Positions 29,468 to 38,015 of a stretch of 64,000 nucleotides of DNA are shown piece after piece; position 1 is the first letter of the stretch; every line of letters starts with the position of its first letter. Under the pieces are notes generated by a model. That model was not told where the DNA came from. It saw only the letters and a program-made list of their open reading frames with translations, and did no database searches. This DNA is from Betaproteobacteria bacterium. GTDB lineage: Bacteria > Pseudomonadota > Gammaproteobacteria > Burkholderiales > Burkholderiaceae_C. The translations under genes and the position numbers were made by a program. The stretch covers positions 248,001 to 312,000 of the forward strand of contig JADJWD010000001.1 of NCBI GenBank assembly GCA_016716535.1, read 5' to 3'.

Positions 29468-30493
29468 ATGACGAAGCTGCCACTCGCCTCCGAACCCATC
29501 CTCTCGCGCCGCCGCGGCTTTGCTGCGCTGGCAGCCATCGCCTGGGCCGCCCTCGCCGCCCCCGGCATCGCGCACGCGCAAGGCGCGGCGTATCCGGATC
29601 GTCCGGTGCGCTTCCTCGTGCCCTACCCGCCGGGCGGCGGCACCGACGTCATCGCGCGCATCGTGCAAGAGCGCTTCCAGGCCGCCCTCGGCCAGCCGGT
29701 GATCATCGAGAACAAGGGCGGCGCCGGCGGTTCGGTGGGCACCGAGATCGCCTCGAAGGCGGCGCCCGACGGCTACACGGTGCTGTTCACGCTGAACTCG
29801 CACACGATCAACCCGGCCATCTATTCGAAGCTGACGTTCGATACGCAAAAGGACTTCGAGCCGGTGGGCACCGTCGCCTCGCTGCCGCAGATCCTCGTCG
29901 CGCACCCGGGCGTGCCGGTGCAGAAGCTGGCCGATGTCGTGCCGCTGCTGAAAGGCAAGCCGGGCGGGCTCGCTTTCGCCTCGGTGGGCAACGGTTCACC
30001 CGGGCACCTGGCCGGAGAACTGTTCAAGCTGCGCACCGGCGTCGAGATGACGCACATCCCGTACAAGGGCGGCGGCCCGGCCGTCACCGACGTGATCGGC
30101 GGCCAGGTGCCGTTCCTGTGGGTCAGCATCCCGGCGGCGGCGCAGCACGTGAAGATCGGCAAGCTGCGCGCGCTGGCCGTCTCGACGCTGAAGCGAAGCG
30201 CCGCCTTCCCCGACGTGCCCACCGTCAGCGAAGCGGGCGGCGCCGCGCTCGCCGGCTTCGAAGTCGACAGCTGGTACGCGATGTTCGTGCCGGCGAAGAC
30301 GCCGCGTGCCGTGATCGAGCGGCTGAACCGCGCGCTGAACATCGTGCTCGCCGACGCCGGCGTGCGCGAGAAGCTGCTGGCGCAGGGGAGCGAAGGTGTC
30401 GGCGGCACGCCCGAGGCGCTGGGCAAGATGGTGGCCGACGAGCTGCCGAAGTGGGCGAAGCTGGTGAAGGACGCCGGCATCAAGGCCGAGTAG
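29468..30493 (+). CDS. Bug/TctC-family tripartite tricarboxylate receptor
   Basis: 341 residues. The signal peptide has a twin-arginine-like SRRRGFAALAA and ends AHAQ. The mature Bug fold shows YPDRPVRFLVPYPPGGGTDVIAR, here noted by its key PYPPGGGTD loop, plus NKGGAGGSVGTEI and GTNxSxG-like PSLPQ contacts. Bug proteins bind small carboxylates or sulfonates, often without a partner permease, as here. Its stop directly abuts the sauS start, so it probably senses or delivers sulfoacetate or a related C2-C3 acid. The ligand is inferred from neighbours. Confidence 0.88.
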   Translation: MTKLPLASEPILSRRRGFAALAAIAWAALAAPGIAHAQGAAYPDRPVRFLVPYPPGGGTDVIARIVQERFQAALGQPVIIENKGGAGGSVGTEIASKAAPDGYTVLFTLNSHTINPAIYSKLTFDTQKDFEPVGTVASLPQILVAHPGVPVQKLADVVPLLKGKPGGLAFASVGNGSPGHLAGELFKLRTGVEMTHIPYKGGGPAVTDVIGGQVPFLWVSIPAAAQHVKIGKLRALAVSTLKRSAAFPDVPTVSEAGGAALAGFEVDSWYAMFVPAKTPRAVIERLNRALNIVLADAGVREKLLAQGSEGVGGTPEALGKMVADELPKWAKLVKDAGIKAE

Positions 30494-31948
30494 ATGGCCA
30501 CAGGCACAGGAACAGAGGCGGCGCAGGAAGCCACCGAAACGCGCGTCGCCGCGCTCGTCGAGCGCGCACGCGCCGCGCAGCGCATCGCCGACGGCTACGA
30601 CCAGGCGCGCACCGACGAACTCGTCGCCGCCGCCGGCTGGGCGATCATCGAGCCGGCGCGCAACCGCGCGCTCGCCGAGCTCGCCGTTGCCGACACCGGC
30701 ATCGGCAACGTCGCCGACAAGGTGCGCAAGAACCACCGCAAGACGCTCGGCCTCTTGCGCGACCTGCAAGGCGCAAAGTCGGTCGGCGTCATCGCCGAAG
30801 ACACCGCGCGCGGCCTGGTCGAGATCGCGCGGCCGGTGGGCGTCGTCTGCGCGGTGACGCCGTCCACCAACCCCGCGGCGACGCCGGCCAACAAGATCAT
30901 CAACGCGCTGAAGGGCCGCAATGCGGTGATCGTCGCGCCGTCGCCGAAGGGCTGGGCGACGGCCAAGCGGCTGCTCGAGCACGTGCACGCCGAGTTCGAC
31001 CGCATCGGCGCGCCGCGCGACCTGGTACAGGTGCTGCCCGCGCCGGTGGACAAGGCGAGCACGCTGGCGCTGATGCGCCAGTGCGATCTCGTCGTCGCCA
31101 CCGGCAGCCAGGCCAATGTGCGCGCCGCGTATGCCAGCGGCACGCCGGCCTTCGGCGTCGGCGCCGGCAACGTCGCGGCGATCGTCGACGAATCGGTGGA
31201 CGACGACGCCGCGCTCGACGCGGCGGCCGAGCGCATCACGCGCAGCAAGACCTTCGACAACGCGACGAGCTGCTCGTCGGAGAACAGCCTCGTGCTCGTC
31301 GATGCGGTGTTCGATCGCGTCGTCGCCGCGCTCGTGCGGCGCGGCGCGGTGCGGCTCGATGCTTCGCAGCGCGCGCAGCTGCAAGCGTTGATGTGGCCGG
31401 AAGGCAAGCTGTCGTCGGCCGTCATCGGCCAGTCGGCGGCGACGGTGGCCGAGCGGGCGGGCTTCGCCGACATCGCCGCGAAGAAACCGACGATGCTGCT
31501 AGTCGCCGCCGACGCGGCCGCGATCGGCGAGGCCGATCCGTTCTCAGGCGAGAAGCTCTGCCCGGTGCTGGCGCTGTACCGCGCCGCCGACTTCGACGAG
31601 GCGGCGCAGATCGTGCGGCGCCTCTACGCGCACCAGGGCGCCGGCCACTCGGTGGGCCTGCACAGCCAGCGGCCCGACCGCGCGCTGGCGCTCGGCCTCA
31701 CGCTGCCGGTGGCGCGCGTCATCGTCAACCAGGCGCACTGCATCGCCACCGGCGGCAGCTTCGACAACGGGCTGCCGTTCTCGCTGAGCATGGGCTGCGG
31801 CACCTGGGGGCGCAACAACTTCTCCGACAACATGAACTACCGGCACTACCTGAACATCACGCGCGTGTCGGTGCCGATCGCCGAGCGCGTGCCGAGCGAG
31901 GACGAGATCTTCGGCACGTTCTTCGCGAAGTTCGGTCGCGGGTCGTGA
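30494..31948 (+). CDS. sauS: Probable acylating sulfoacetaldehyde dehydrogenase (SauS)
   Basis: 484 residues of the acylating aldehyde dehydrogenase group. Catalytic Cys260 lies in NATSCSSENSLV. The N-terminal NAD region has PVGVVCAVTPSTNPAATP and KGRNAVIVAPSPKG. The C-terminal stretch GHSVGLHS...FDNGLPFSLSMGCGTWGRN is typical of CoA-dependent members of the SauS/EutE/AdhE type. The downstream CoA ligase with overlapping start matches the Cupriavidus sauST pair: sulfoacetate to sulfoacetyl-CoA to sulfoacetaldehyde. A different acyl-CoA reductase is the alternative. No xsc gene is in the window. Confidence 0.72.
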   Translation: MATGTGTEAAQEATETRVAALVERARAAQRIADGYDQARTDELVAAAGWAIIEPARNRALAELAVADTGIGNVADKVRKNHRKTLGLLRDLQGAKSVGVIAEDTARGLVEIARPVGVVCAVTPSTNPAATPANKIINALKGRNAVIVAPSPKGWATAKRLLEHVHAEFDRIGAPRDLVQVLPAPVDKASTLALMRQCDLVVATGSQANVRAAYASGTPAFGVGAGNVAAIVDESVDDDAALDAAAERITRSKTFDNATSCSSENSLVLVDAVFDRVVAALVRRGAVRLDASQRAQLQALMWPEGKLSSAVIGQSAATVAERAGFADIAAKKPTMLLVAADAAAIGEADPFSGEKLCPVLALYRAADFDEAAQIVRRLYAHQGAGHSVGLHSQRPDRALALGLTLPVARVIVNQAHCIATGGSFDNGLPFSLSMGCGTWGRNNFSDNMNYRHYLNITRVSVPIAERVPSEDEIFGTFFAKFGRGS

Positions 31949-33564
31949 GCGGGGCTGTGTCCGCCGGGGCGGCCGCCGACGTGGCCACGACCCCGGCCAC
32001 CGTGCACGAGTTGATCGAGGCCGCGGCCCGCCGTTGGCCGGGCGAGGTCTATGCGCTCGATGCGATCGATGCCAGCGACGCGCCCGATGCAGCGAACCGG
32101 CACACGCTGACCTTCGCCGCGCTCGCCGCCTCGTGCCGCGCCGTGCAGCGGCGGCTGCGCGCGGCGGGCAGCGCGCCCGGCGACACCGTCTCGCTCGTCA
32201 TGCCCAATGGCCTGGCGACGCTGCAATGGCTGCTCGGCGCGATGCACGGCGGCTGGTGCGTCAATCCGGTCAACCTGCTGTCGCAGCCCGACGCGATGCG
32301 CTACGTGCTCGAGCACAGCGACTGCCGCGTCGTCGTCGCGAGCCCCGAGTGGGCCGAGCCGGTGCGCGCGCTGCTGCCGTCGCTCGGGCGCGAGGTGACG
32401 CTGGTGGTCAGCGACCCGGCGCAGCCGCTGGCGGGCGAGGATGGCAACGCCACCGATGAATTCGCGGCGGCCCCACCCCCCGCCGCCGGCGCCCTCGCGC
32501 TGCTGATGTACACCTCGGGCACCACCGGCCGCCCGAAAGGCGTGATGCTGACGCAGGCCAACCTCGCGGCCAATGCGCACGCGATCAGCGCCGAGCACGG
32601 CCTCACGGCCGGCGACCGCGTGCTCGGCGTGCTGCCGCTCTATCACATCAACGCGTTCGCGGTGACGATGCTCGCGCCGCTGGCGCACGGCGGCAGCGTC
32701 GTGCTGCCGCCGAAGTTCTCGGCCACGCAGTTCTGGGCGCAGGCGATCGGCGCGCGCTGCACGTGGATCAACGTCGTGCCGACGATGATCGCTTTTCTCC
32801 TGGAAGCCGCTGCGCGCGACGGTGCGCCGCCGCGCGACAAGCTGGCGCGCATCCGCCTTTGCCGCAGCGCCAGCAGCGCGCTGGCGCCCGAGCACCACCG
32901 CGCGTTCGAGGCGACGTTCGGCATCGGCATCGTCGAGACGATGGGCCTCACCGAAACCGCGGCGCCGTCGTTCAGCAACCCGCTCGACGCCACGCGGCGC
33001 AAGATCGGCTCGGTCGGCCGCGCCAGCGGCGGCGAGGCGCGCATCATCGGCGCCGACCTCGAGCCGCTGCCCGACGGGCAAACCGGCGAACTCGCGATCC
33101 GCGGCCCGCACGTGATGCGCGGCTACTACAAGAACCCCGAGGCGAGCGCCGCCGCCTTCACGCCCGACGGCTGGCTGCGCACCGGCGACCTCGGGCACCG
33201 CGACGCCGACGGCTTCTTCTTCGTCACCGGCCGCATCAAGGAGTTGATCATCAAGGGTGGCGAGAACATCGCGCCGCGCGAGATCGACGAGGCGCTGCTC
33301 GCGCACCCCGCCGTCCTCGAGGCCGCCGCCGTGGGCCTGCCCGATCCCCGCTACGGCCAGGAGATCCTCGCCTGCATCGTGCTGCGCGACGGCCTGCCCA
33401 GCGATTGCGCCACTGAAGCGGCCTGCCGTGCCGAACTGTTGACGCATTGCGAGCGGCAACTCGGCCGCTTCAAGACGCCGAAGGAGTTGCGCTTCGTCAC
33501 CGAACTGCCGCGCGGGCCTTCGGGGAAGGTGCAGAGGTTGAAGTTGCTGGAGGGCGGCGGATAG
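31945..33564 (+). CDS. sauT: AMP-forming acyl-CoA synthetase, probable sulfoacetate-CoA ligase (SauT)
   Basis: 539 residues starting at a GTG that overlaps the sauS stop (GTGA); a second GTG at 31957 is possible. The ANL signature is YTSGTTGRPKGVM (near residue 189), with ETMGLTETAAP and TGDLGHRDADGFFFVTGR, KELIIKGGENIAPREID and the C-terminal PRGPSGKVQR lysine. Members adenylate a carboxylate and transfer it to CoA. Pairing with an acylating aldehyde dehydrogenase and a Bug receptor makes sulfoacetate the best guess; oxalate or another short acid remains possible. Confidence 0.72.
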   Translation: MSGAVSAGAAADVATTPATVHELIEAAARRWPGEVYALDAIDASDAPDAANRHTLTFAALAASCRAVQRRLRAAGSAPGDTVSLVMPNGLATLQWLLGAMHGGWCVNPVNLLSQPDAMRYVLEHSDCRVVVASPEWAEPVRALLPSLGREVTLVVSDPAQPLAGEDGNATDEFAAAPPPAAGALALLMYTSGTTGRPKGVMLTQANLAANAHAISAEHGLTAGDRVLGVLPLYHINAFAVTMLAPLAHGGSVVLPPKFSATQFWAQAIGARCTWINVVPTMIAFLLEAAARDGAPPRDKLARIRLCRSASSALAPEHHRAFEATFGIGIVETMGLTETAAPSFSNPLDATRRKIGSVGRASGGEARIIGADLEPLPDGQTGELAIRGPHVMRGYYKNPEASAAAFTPDGWLRTGDLGHRDADGFFFVTGRIKELIIKGGENIAPREIDEALLAHPAVLEAAAVGLPDPRYGQEILACIVLRDGLPSDCATEAACRAELLTHCERQLGRFKTPKELRFVTELPRGPSGKVQRLKLLEGGG

Positions 33565-33608
33565 AAGCGCTGTACAGCCGGCGAAGACTCATGCACAGGT
33601 TTGCGCGG

Positions 33609-33719
33609 GATCGGGCCACCGGGGGTCCCCGCTTCGCTCGTGTCCTTTTCTTGGCTTCGCTTCGCTCGCCCACGATGCATCCTTTACCTCGCCACGCGGG
33701 GACCCCCGATGTCCCGATC
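33609..33719 (-). repeat. 111-bp palindromic-ended repeat, copy A
   Basis: Element with imperfect 24-bp terminal inverted repeats (33609-33632 and 33696-33719; 22 of 24 match), each beginning GATCGGG from outside and ending GGGGGTCCCCGC. The 63-bp core is nearly identical to the inverted copy at 40426-40536, with about 53 core bases unchanged. It lies in the 353-bp gap 33565-33917, which also holds a related element and a REP-like motif and no gene. The strand given is that on which the core starts AGGTAAAGG. Confidence 0.9.
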
Positions 33720-33760
33720 CGGAACCGTCGGTGGCGTTCGATGAAGCCGCCACGACCGAG

Positions 33761-33870
33761 GGCCGATGATGCCGGGTGGCCGGCGCAGCGAGGTAAGAGA
33801 AGGGAATCGACCGAGCGCAGCGAGGCAGAGGAATGACACGAGCGAAGCCGGCCACCCGGCGTGCTCGGCC
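33761..33870 (+). repeat. 110-bp palindromic-ended repeat, related family B
   Basis: 24-bp terminal inverted repeats at 33761-33784 and 33847-33870, each starting GGCCGA and ending GCCGGGTGGCCGGC (20 of 24 match). The 62-bp core begins GCAGCGAGGTAA and ends GACACGAGCGAA, the same landmarks at the same offsets as in copies A and A', although the middle differs. Same size and plan with different ends suggests one mobile or structured family with exchangeable termini. Confidence 0.8.
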
Positions 33871-33901
33871 CGGGCCGAAGCGCGACTGCGGCTGATTCCA
33901 C

Positions 33902-33930
33902 CGGGGCTTCGACAAGCTCAGCCCGAACGG
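33902..33930 (+). repeat. REP-like palindromic motif
   Basis: A 29-bp motif with stem GGGCT/AGCCC around TTCGACAAGCTC and the trailing GAACGG. I recognise this motif as common between genes of many GC-rich proteobacteria. On the minus strand it supplies the last codons and the TGA stop of the CoA-transferase gene. Confidence 0.75.
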
Positions 33931-35399
33931 GAAGGCCAAGCCGCCGCATGCGAGCCCGGTGGCATCGATGGCCGCAGCCACTGCGCCGGTGTCGCCGACA
34001 AGCGCGCTGCGTGGCGCACGGCGCAAAGCAATCCGAAGCCGCTCGCGCTTTCCTCCATCACGCCGTCGAACGACAACGGCGCCGCATGCGGCCCGTCGTT
34101 GACGCGGCCAAGGCTTTGCAGCCAGTGGCCGACACCGGCCAGCGACACCTGCACGTGCCAGCTGCCGCCTTCGCGCCGCTGCCGGTGCAGCGCCGCCAGC
34201 GCGCCAAAGGCGAGCAGATAGCCGGCGCCATAGTCCAGCGCGGCCAGCGGCAGCGAGCGCGGCTTCGTTTCGCCGAACGCCTCGGCCTCGGCGACGTTGA
34301 TGCCCATCGTGCTTTGCACCAGCGAATCGAAGCCGCGCCGCTGCGCCCACGGCCCCGTCGCGCCGTACGCCGAGAGCGACACGCAGACGATGCCGGGCTT
34401 CAGCCGCGCCAGATCCTGCGGCGCGAAGCCGTACGCGGCGAGCGCGCCCGGCCGGTAGCCTTGCAGGAACACGTCGCCCGCGCGCACCAGCTCGCGCAGC
34501 CGCGCAGCTTGCTCGGCATCGCGCAGGTCCAGGTGGGCCGAGAGCTTGCCGCGGCTCGTGTCGGCGATCGCTTCGATGTTGGGCAGGTGCGGCGCGTTGA
34601 CGAGCAGCACGTCGGCGCCGTAGGCCGCCAACGTGCGCCCCGCGACCGGGCCGGCCAGGATGCGCGTCAGCTCGAGGACACGCAGGCCGCCCAGCGGCGC
34701 GCGATGCGGGTCGGTGGGCCGCCAGCCGGTCGGCGCGGCGTTGCTTCCGCCATCGTCGATGCGCTCGATCGACACCAGCGGCTCGGCCGCCACCCCCTGC
34801 GCTTGTTCGAGCGCACGCCACTGCGCCGGCGTGCGCACCGCGGCGACGACGAGGCCGCGCGCGCTGGCCTCGGCCTCGAAGCGCAGCGCCGGCCATTCAC
34901 GCAGCGCTGCCTCGATCGCCGCGCGCGGCGTATGTGGTCCCTCGGGCAAGCCAAGCAGGCGCAGCACGCCATCGCGGTGGTGCGCGAAGTTCGCGTGCAC
35001 GCGCACCCAGCCGGCGGAGCCCGCCTCGTCGCTATCGGCGCAGCGGTACAGCCCCGACAGCGGCTCCCACGCGGGCGGCTCCCGGCCATCGAGCGTGAAG
35101 CGGCAGGCGGCTTCGCGCACCACGTCGGCAGTGTCGACGCTGACCCGCTGCAACGGCCCGCCCTGTGCGGCGCCATGTGCAGCGCCGAGTTCGGCGGCAG
35201 CGAGCGCCGCGACGCCGAGGCTCGCTTGCAACGCCGTGCCGACCGCGAACGACGAAGGCACCGCGGGCTCGGCGCCGGTCAGCTCGAGCCGTGCCAGCGC
35301 CTCGGGCGCGAGGCCGGCGTCGCACCACAGCGCACGCGCCACCTGCGCGGCCGGCGGCACGGCGGACGGCAGTCCAGGGCCGGCAGCGAGCGGCTTCAT
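33918..35399 (-). CDS. Class III (CaiB/BaiF) CoA-transferase
   Basis: 493 residues. Start ATG has AAGGAGA 5 bp upstream. The family core lies in the C-terminal two-thirds: LGGLRVLELTRILAGPVAGRTLA by key residues RVLELTRILAGP, then ADVLLVNAP, LDLRD and the catalytic aspartate in GFDSLVQSTMGI. The first 230 residues are a less conserved extra region, longer than in formyl-CoA transferase. Members move CoA between carboxylic acids; the substrate is unknown. The C-terminal end is made by the REP-like repeat, which gives an abrupt Ser/Pro/Arg tail and the stop, so the tail may not be native. Confidence 0.85.
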   Translation of the reverse strand: MKPLAAGPGLPSAVPPAAQVARALWCDAGLAPEALARLELTGAEPAVPSSFAVGTALQASLGVAALAAAELGAAHGAAQGGPLQRVSVDTADVVREAACRFTLDGREPPAWEPLSGLYRCADSDEAGSAGWVRVHANFAHHRDGVLRLLGLPEGPHTPRAAIEAALREWPALRFEAEASARGLVVAAVRTPAQWRALEQAQGVAAEPLVSIERIDDGGSNAAPTGWRPTDPHRAPLGGLRVLELTRILAGPVAGRTLAAYGADVLLVNAPHLPNIEAIADTSRGKLSAHLDLRDAEQAARLRELVRAGDVFLQGYRPGALAAYGFAPQDLARLKPGIVCVSLSAYGATGPWAQRRGFDSLVQSTMGINVAEAEAFGETKPRSLPLAALDYGAGYLLAFGALAALHRQRREGGSWHVQVSLAGVGHWLQSLGRVNDGPHAAPLSFDGVMEESASGFGLLCAVRHAARLSATPAQWLRPSMPPGSHAAAWPSRSG

Positions 35400-35483
35400 C
35401 GGCGTCTCCTTCTTCAGGCTTGTCGCCGCACTGTGCCAGCATTCGCCCCCGCCCACGTTCACCACCGCAGGAGCACCGCCACG

Positions 35484-35933
35484 ATGAAGATCCGCCTTGC
35501 CGAGCCGCGCGACTACGAGCAGTGGCTGCCGCTGTGGCGCGGCTACCAGACCTTCTACAAGGTGGACCTCGGCGACGAGGTGACGCAGCGCACGTGGGCG
35601 CGCTTCCACGACGCGGCCGAGCCGATGCACTGCGCGGTGGCAGAAGATGAAAAGAACGGCGGCCGCCTCGTCGGCCTCGTGCACTACATCTTCCACCGCA
35701 GCTGCTGGCTGCTGAACGACTCGTGCTACTTGCAGGATCTCTTTGCCGCGCCCGACGTGCGCGGCACGGGCGTCGGCCGCGCGCTGATCGAGCACGTCTA
35801 CGCGAAGGCCGCAGCCGCCGGCAGCGCGCGTGTGTGGTGGCTGACGCACGAGAGCAACCACACGGCGATGCAGCTGTACGACCGCATCGCCGACAAGAGC
35901 GGCTTCGTGCAGTACCGCAAGGCGATCGGTTAG
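35484..35933 (+). CDS. GNAT family N-acetyltransferase
   Basis: 149 residues, a single GNAT domain. Motif A is LFAAPDVRGTGVGRALIEHV (given at its 20-residue limit), whose V-R-G-x-G-x-G/A loop binds the acetyl-CoA pyrophosphate. The end of motif B is WWLTHESNHTAMQLYDRIADKSGF by key residues NHTAMQLYD. The opening RLAEPRDYEQWLPLW is a common GNAT start. The acceptor is unknown. It is divergent from the CoA-transferase, with GGAG about 10 bp before its ATG. Confidence 0.9.
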   Translation: MKIRLAEPRDYEQWLPLWRGYQTFYKVDLGDEVTQRTWARFHDAAEPMHCAVAEDEKNGGRLVGLVHYIFHRSCWLLNDSCYLQDLFAAPDVRGTGVGRALIEHVYAKAAAAGSARVWWLTHESNHTAMQLYDRIADKSGFVQYRKAIG

Positions 35934-35997
35934 GGCGAGTTGGCGACAGGCCAGCGGCGCGCCTTCGGGCCGCGCCCTTCTGCCCGTAGGCCGATCT

Positions 35998-36753
35998 TCA
36001 GGCCGTTTGCTCGTCGCGCACGGCCTCGACCGTGCGGCGCGCCGTGATGTCGCGGAACACCAGCACGCAGCCGACGATCTCGCCCTGCTTGGAGCGGATC
36101 GGCGCGGCACGGTCGTCGATCGGCCGCTCGCTGCCACCGCGGCCGAGCAGCACCTTGGGGCCGGCCGAGTCGACGCTGCGGCCGAGGGTCATCGCCTTGT
36201 GCACCGGGTTCTCGGCCGGCTGGCGCGTGTGCTCGTCGACGATGCGGAACACCGCATCGAGGCGGTAGCCCTCGGCGTCGGCGTGCTTCCAGCCGGTCAA
36301 CGACTCGGCCGCCGGGTTCATCGTCGTGACGCGGCCCTCGCGGTCGGTGGCGATGACGGCATCGCCGAGGCTGTCGAGCGTCGATCGCAGTTGCTCCTCG
36401 CCCGCCTCGGCGCGGCGGCGCGCGGCGTGCAGCGCTTCGCCGAAGCCGATGATGACCAGGCAGGTGACGACGTAGATGCCGATCGCGACGATGTCGTCGG
36501 CGCCGCCGATCTTGAAGGCGCCCGGTGGCTCGATGAAGAGCACGTCGTAGGCGAGCAGGCCGGCGGCGGCGGCGGCGAGGCCCGGGCGCACGCCGCCATA
36601 CCAGACGGCCACGGCCACCGCGCCCAGCAGCGGCGAGAACGCCAGGTACTCGCCGAGCCACGGATCGGTGGCCCAGCGCAGCAGCACCGCCAGTGCCGTC
36701 GCGGCCAGCGCAACGATGTAGACAGACGCGGCCGGTGCCGCTTCGTTGTGCAT
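35998..36753 (-). CDS. DUF4118-PAS membrane sensor without output domain
   Basis: 251 residues. The N-terminal part has four membrane helices of the DUF4118 type seen in KdpD-like kinases, including VWYGGVRPGLAAAAAGLLAY. A PAS domain follows at about 125-245 (LDSLGDAVIATDREGRVTTM, with FRDITARRTVEAVRDEQ at its end). The protein stops right where a kinase or GGDEF domain normally begins. A GGGAGG ribosome site precedes the ATG. Either it is a stand-alone sensor that signals by contact or it is the remnant of a longer kinase. No kinase sequence was seen in the 60 bp to the GNAT stop. Confidence 0.8.
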   Translation of the reverse strand: MHNEAAPAASVYIVALAATALAVLLRWATDPWLGEYLAFSPLLGAVAVAVWYGGVRPGLAAAAAGLLAYDVLFIEPPGAFKIGGADDIVAIGIYVVTCLVIIGFGEALHAARRRAEAGEEQLRSTLDSLGDAVIATDREGRVTTMNPAAESLTGWKHADAEGYRLDAVFRIVDEHTRQPAENPVHKAMTLGRSVDSAGPKVLLGRGGSERPIDDRAAPIRSKQGEIVGCVLVFRDITARRTVEAVRDEQTA

Positions 36754-36987
36754 CCTTCGAGCCTCCCGCAAACGTGGCGCAGCGCCCGCCTGCTGTTGTA
36801 TCCGGGCCGGTCCGAACGCGTTGCGCGCTTCGGCCGGCCCATGCGGCCGATGATGACAGCGCCCGCGCGGCCGGCCAAGCGGGGCAAACGTGCTGTGGGG
36901 GCATCGGGCGCGGGGATCCGGCGCGGACCTCGGCGCAAAGATCTGGCACGGGGTATCGTTCCCGAGCACCCACTCAGGCACCGCACC

Positions 36988-38013
36988 ATGCTCTTTCCCA
37001 CCACCCTCGTCGGCAGCTTCCCGCAACCCGACTGGCTGATCGACCGGCCGAAGCTGGCCGGCCGCTTCCCGCCGCGCGTGCGCGCGCGAGAGCTGTGGCG
37101 CATCCCCGAGCCGTTCTTGCAGGAGGCGTGGGAAGACGCGACGCGGCTCGCCATCCGCGCGCAGGAGGATGCGGGCCTGGACATCGTCACCGACGGCGAG
37201 ATCCGGCGCGAGAGCTACAGCAACCGCTTCGCCACCGCGCTCGAAGGCGTGGACATCGACAACCCGGGCACCGCGCTCGACCGCTCGGGCCACCCGAACC
37301 CGGTGCCGCGCATCACGGGGCCGATCCGCCGCAAGCACGCGGTGGAGGTCGAGGACCTGAAGTTCCTGAAGGCGCACACGACGCGGATGACGAAGATCAC
37401 CGTGCCGGGCCCCTTCACGATGAGCTGCCAGGCGCAGAACGATTACTACAAGACCGACGCCGAGGCGGCGATGGACTACGCCGCGGCGGTGAACGCCGAG
37501 ATCCGCGACCTCTTCGCGGCCGGCGCCGACATCGTGCAGATCGACGAGCCGTACATGCAGGCGCGGCCCGAGAAGGCGCGCGAGTACGGCCTGGCGGCGC
37601 TGAACCGCGCGCTCGAAGGCATCACCGGCACGACGGCGGTGCACATCTGCTTCGGGTACGCCGCCGTCATCCACGTGCGGCCGAGCGGTTATTCGTTCCT
37701 GCCCGAGTTGCGCGGCTGCGCGTGCAAGCAGGTCAGCATCGAGACCGCGCAATCGAACCTCGACTGCAAGGTGCTGGCCGAATTGCCCGAGCAGCAGATC
37801 ATGGTCGGCTGCATCGACTTGTCGGACATGAAGGTCGAGGCGCCGGAAGTCGTCGCCGCGCGTGTGCGGCGCGCGTTGCCCTACGTCGCGAAGGAGCGCG
37901 TGATCCTCGCGCCCGACTGCGGCATGAAGTACCTGCCGCGCGACGTGGCGGTGGGCAAGATGCGCTCGATGGTCGAAGCCGCACGTTTCCTGCGGACTGA
38001 ATTCGGAGCCTGA
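36988..38013 (+). CDS. MetE C-terminal-like cobalamin-independent methyltransferase
   Basis: 341 residues, matching the C-terminal catalytic barrel of MetE alone. It begins FPTTLVGSFPQPDWL. Zinc ligands are visible as VHICFGYA (His and Cys), QVSIETAQS (Glu) and APDCGMKY (Cys). Such single-domain proteins move methyl groups to a thiol, not always homocysteine. It is followed at 2 bp by an oxidoreductase with a SAF domain and then a DMT transporter, so the operon may process an imported sulfur compound or methyl donor. The exact reaction is unknown. Confidence 0.85.
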   Translation: MLFPTTLVGSFPQPDWLIDRPKLAGRFPPRVRARELWRIPEPFLQEAWEDATRLAIRAQEDAGLDIVTDGEIRRESYSNRFATALEGVDIDNPGTALDRSGHPNPVPRITGPIRRKHAVEVEDLKFLKAHTTRMTKITVPGPFTMSCQAQNDYYKTDAEAAMDYAAAVNAEIRDLFAAGADIVQIDEPYMQARPEKAREYGLAALNRALEGITGTTAVHICFGYAAVIHVRPSGYSFLPELRGCACKQVSIETAQSNLDCKVLAELPEQQIMVGCIDLSDMKVEAPEVVAARVRRALPYVAKERVILAPDCGMKYLPRDVAVGKMRSMVEAARFLRTEFGA

Positions 38014-38015
38014 CG

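Noticed and set aside
33565..33930. Insertion sequence or prophage remnant
   Set aside because: Only short palindromic elements are present, with no transposase or integrase fragment in any frame.
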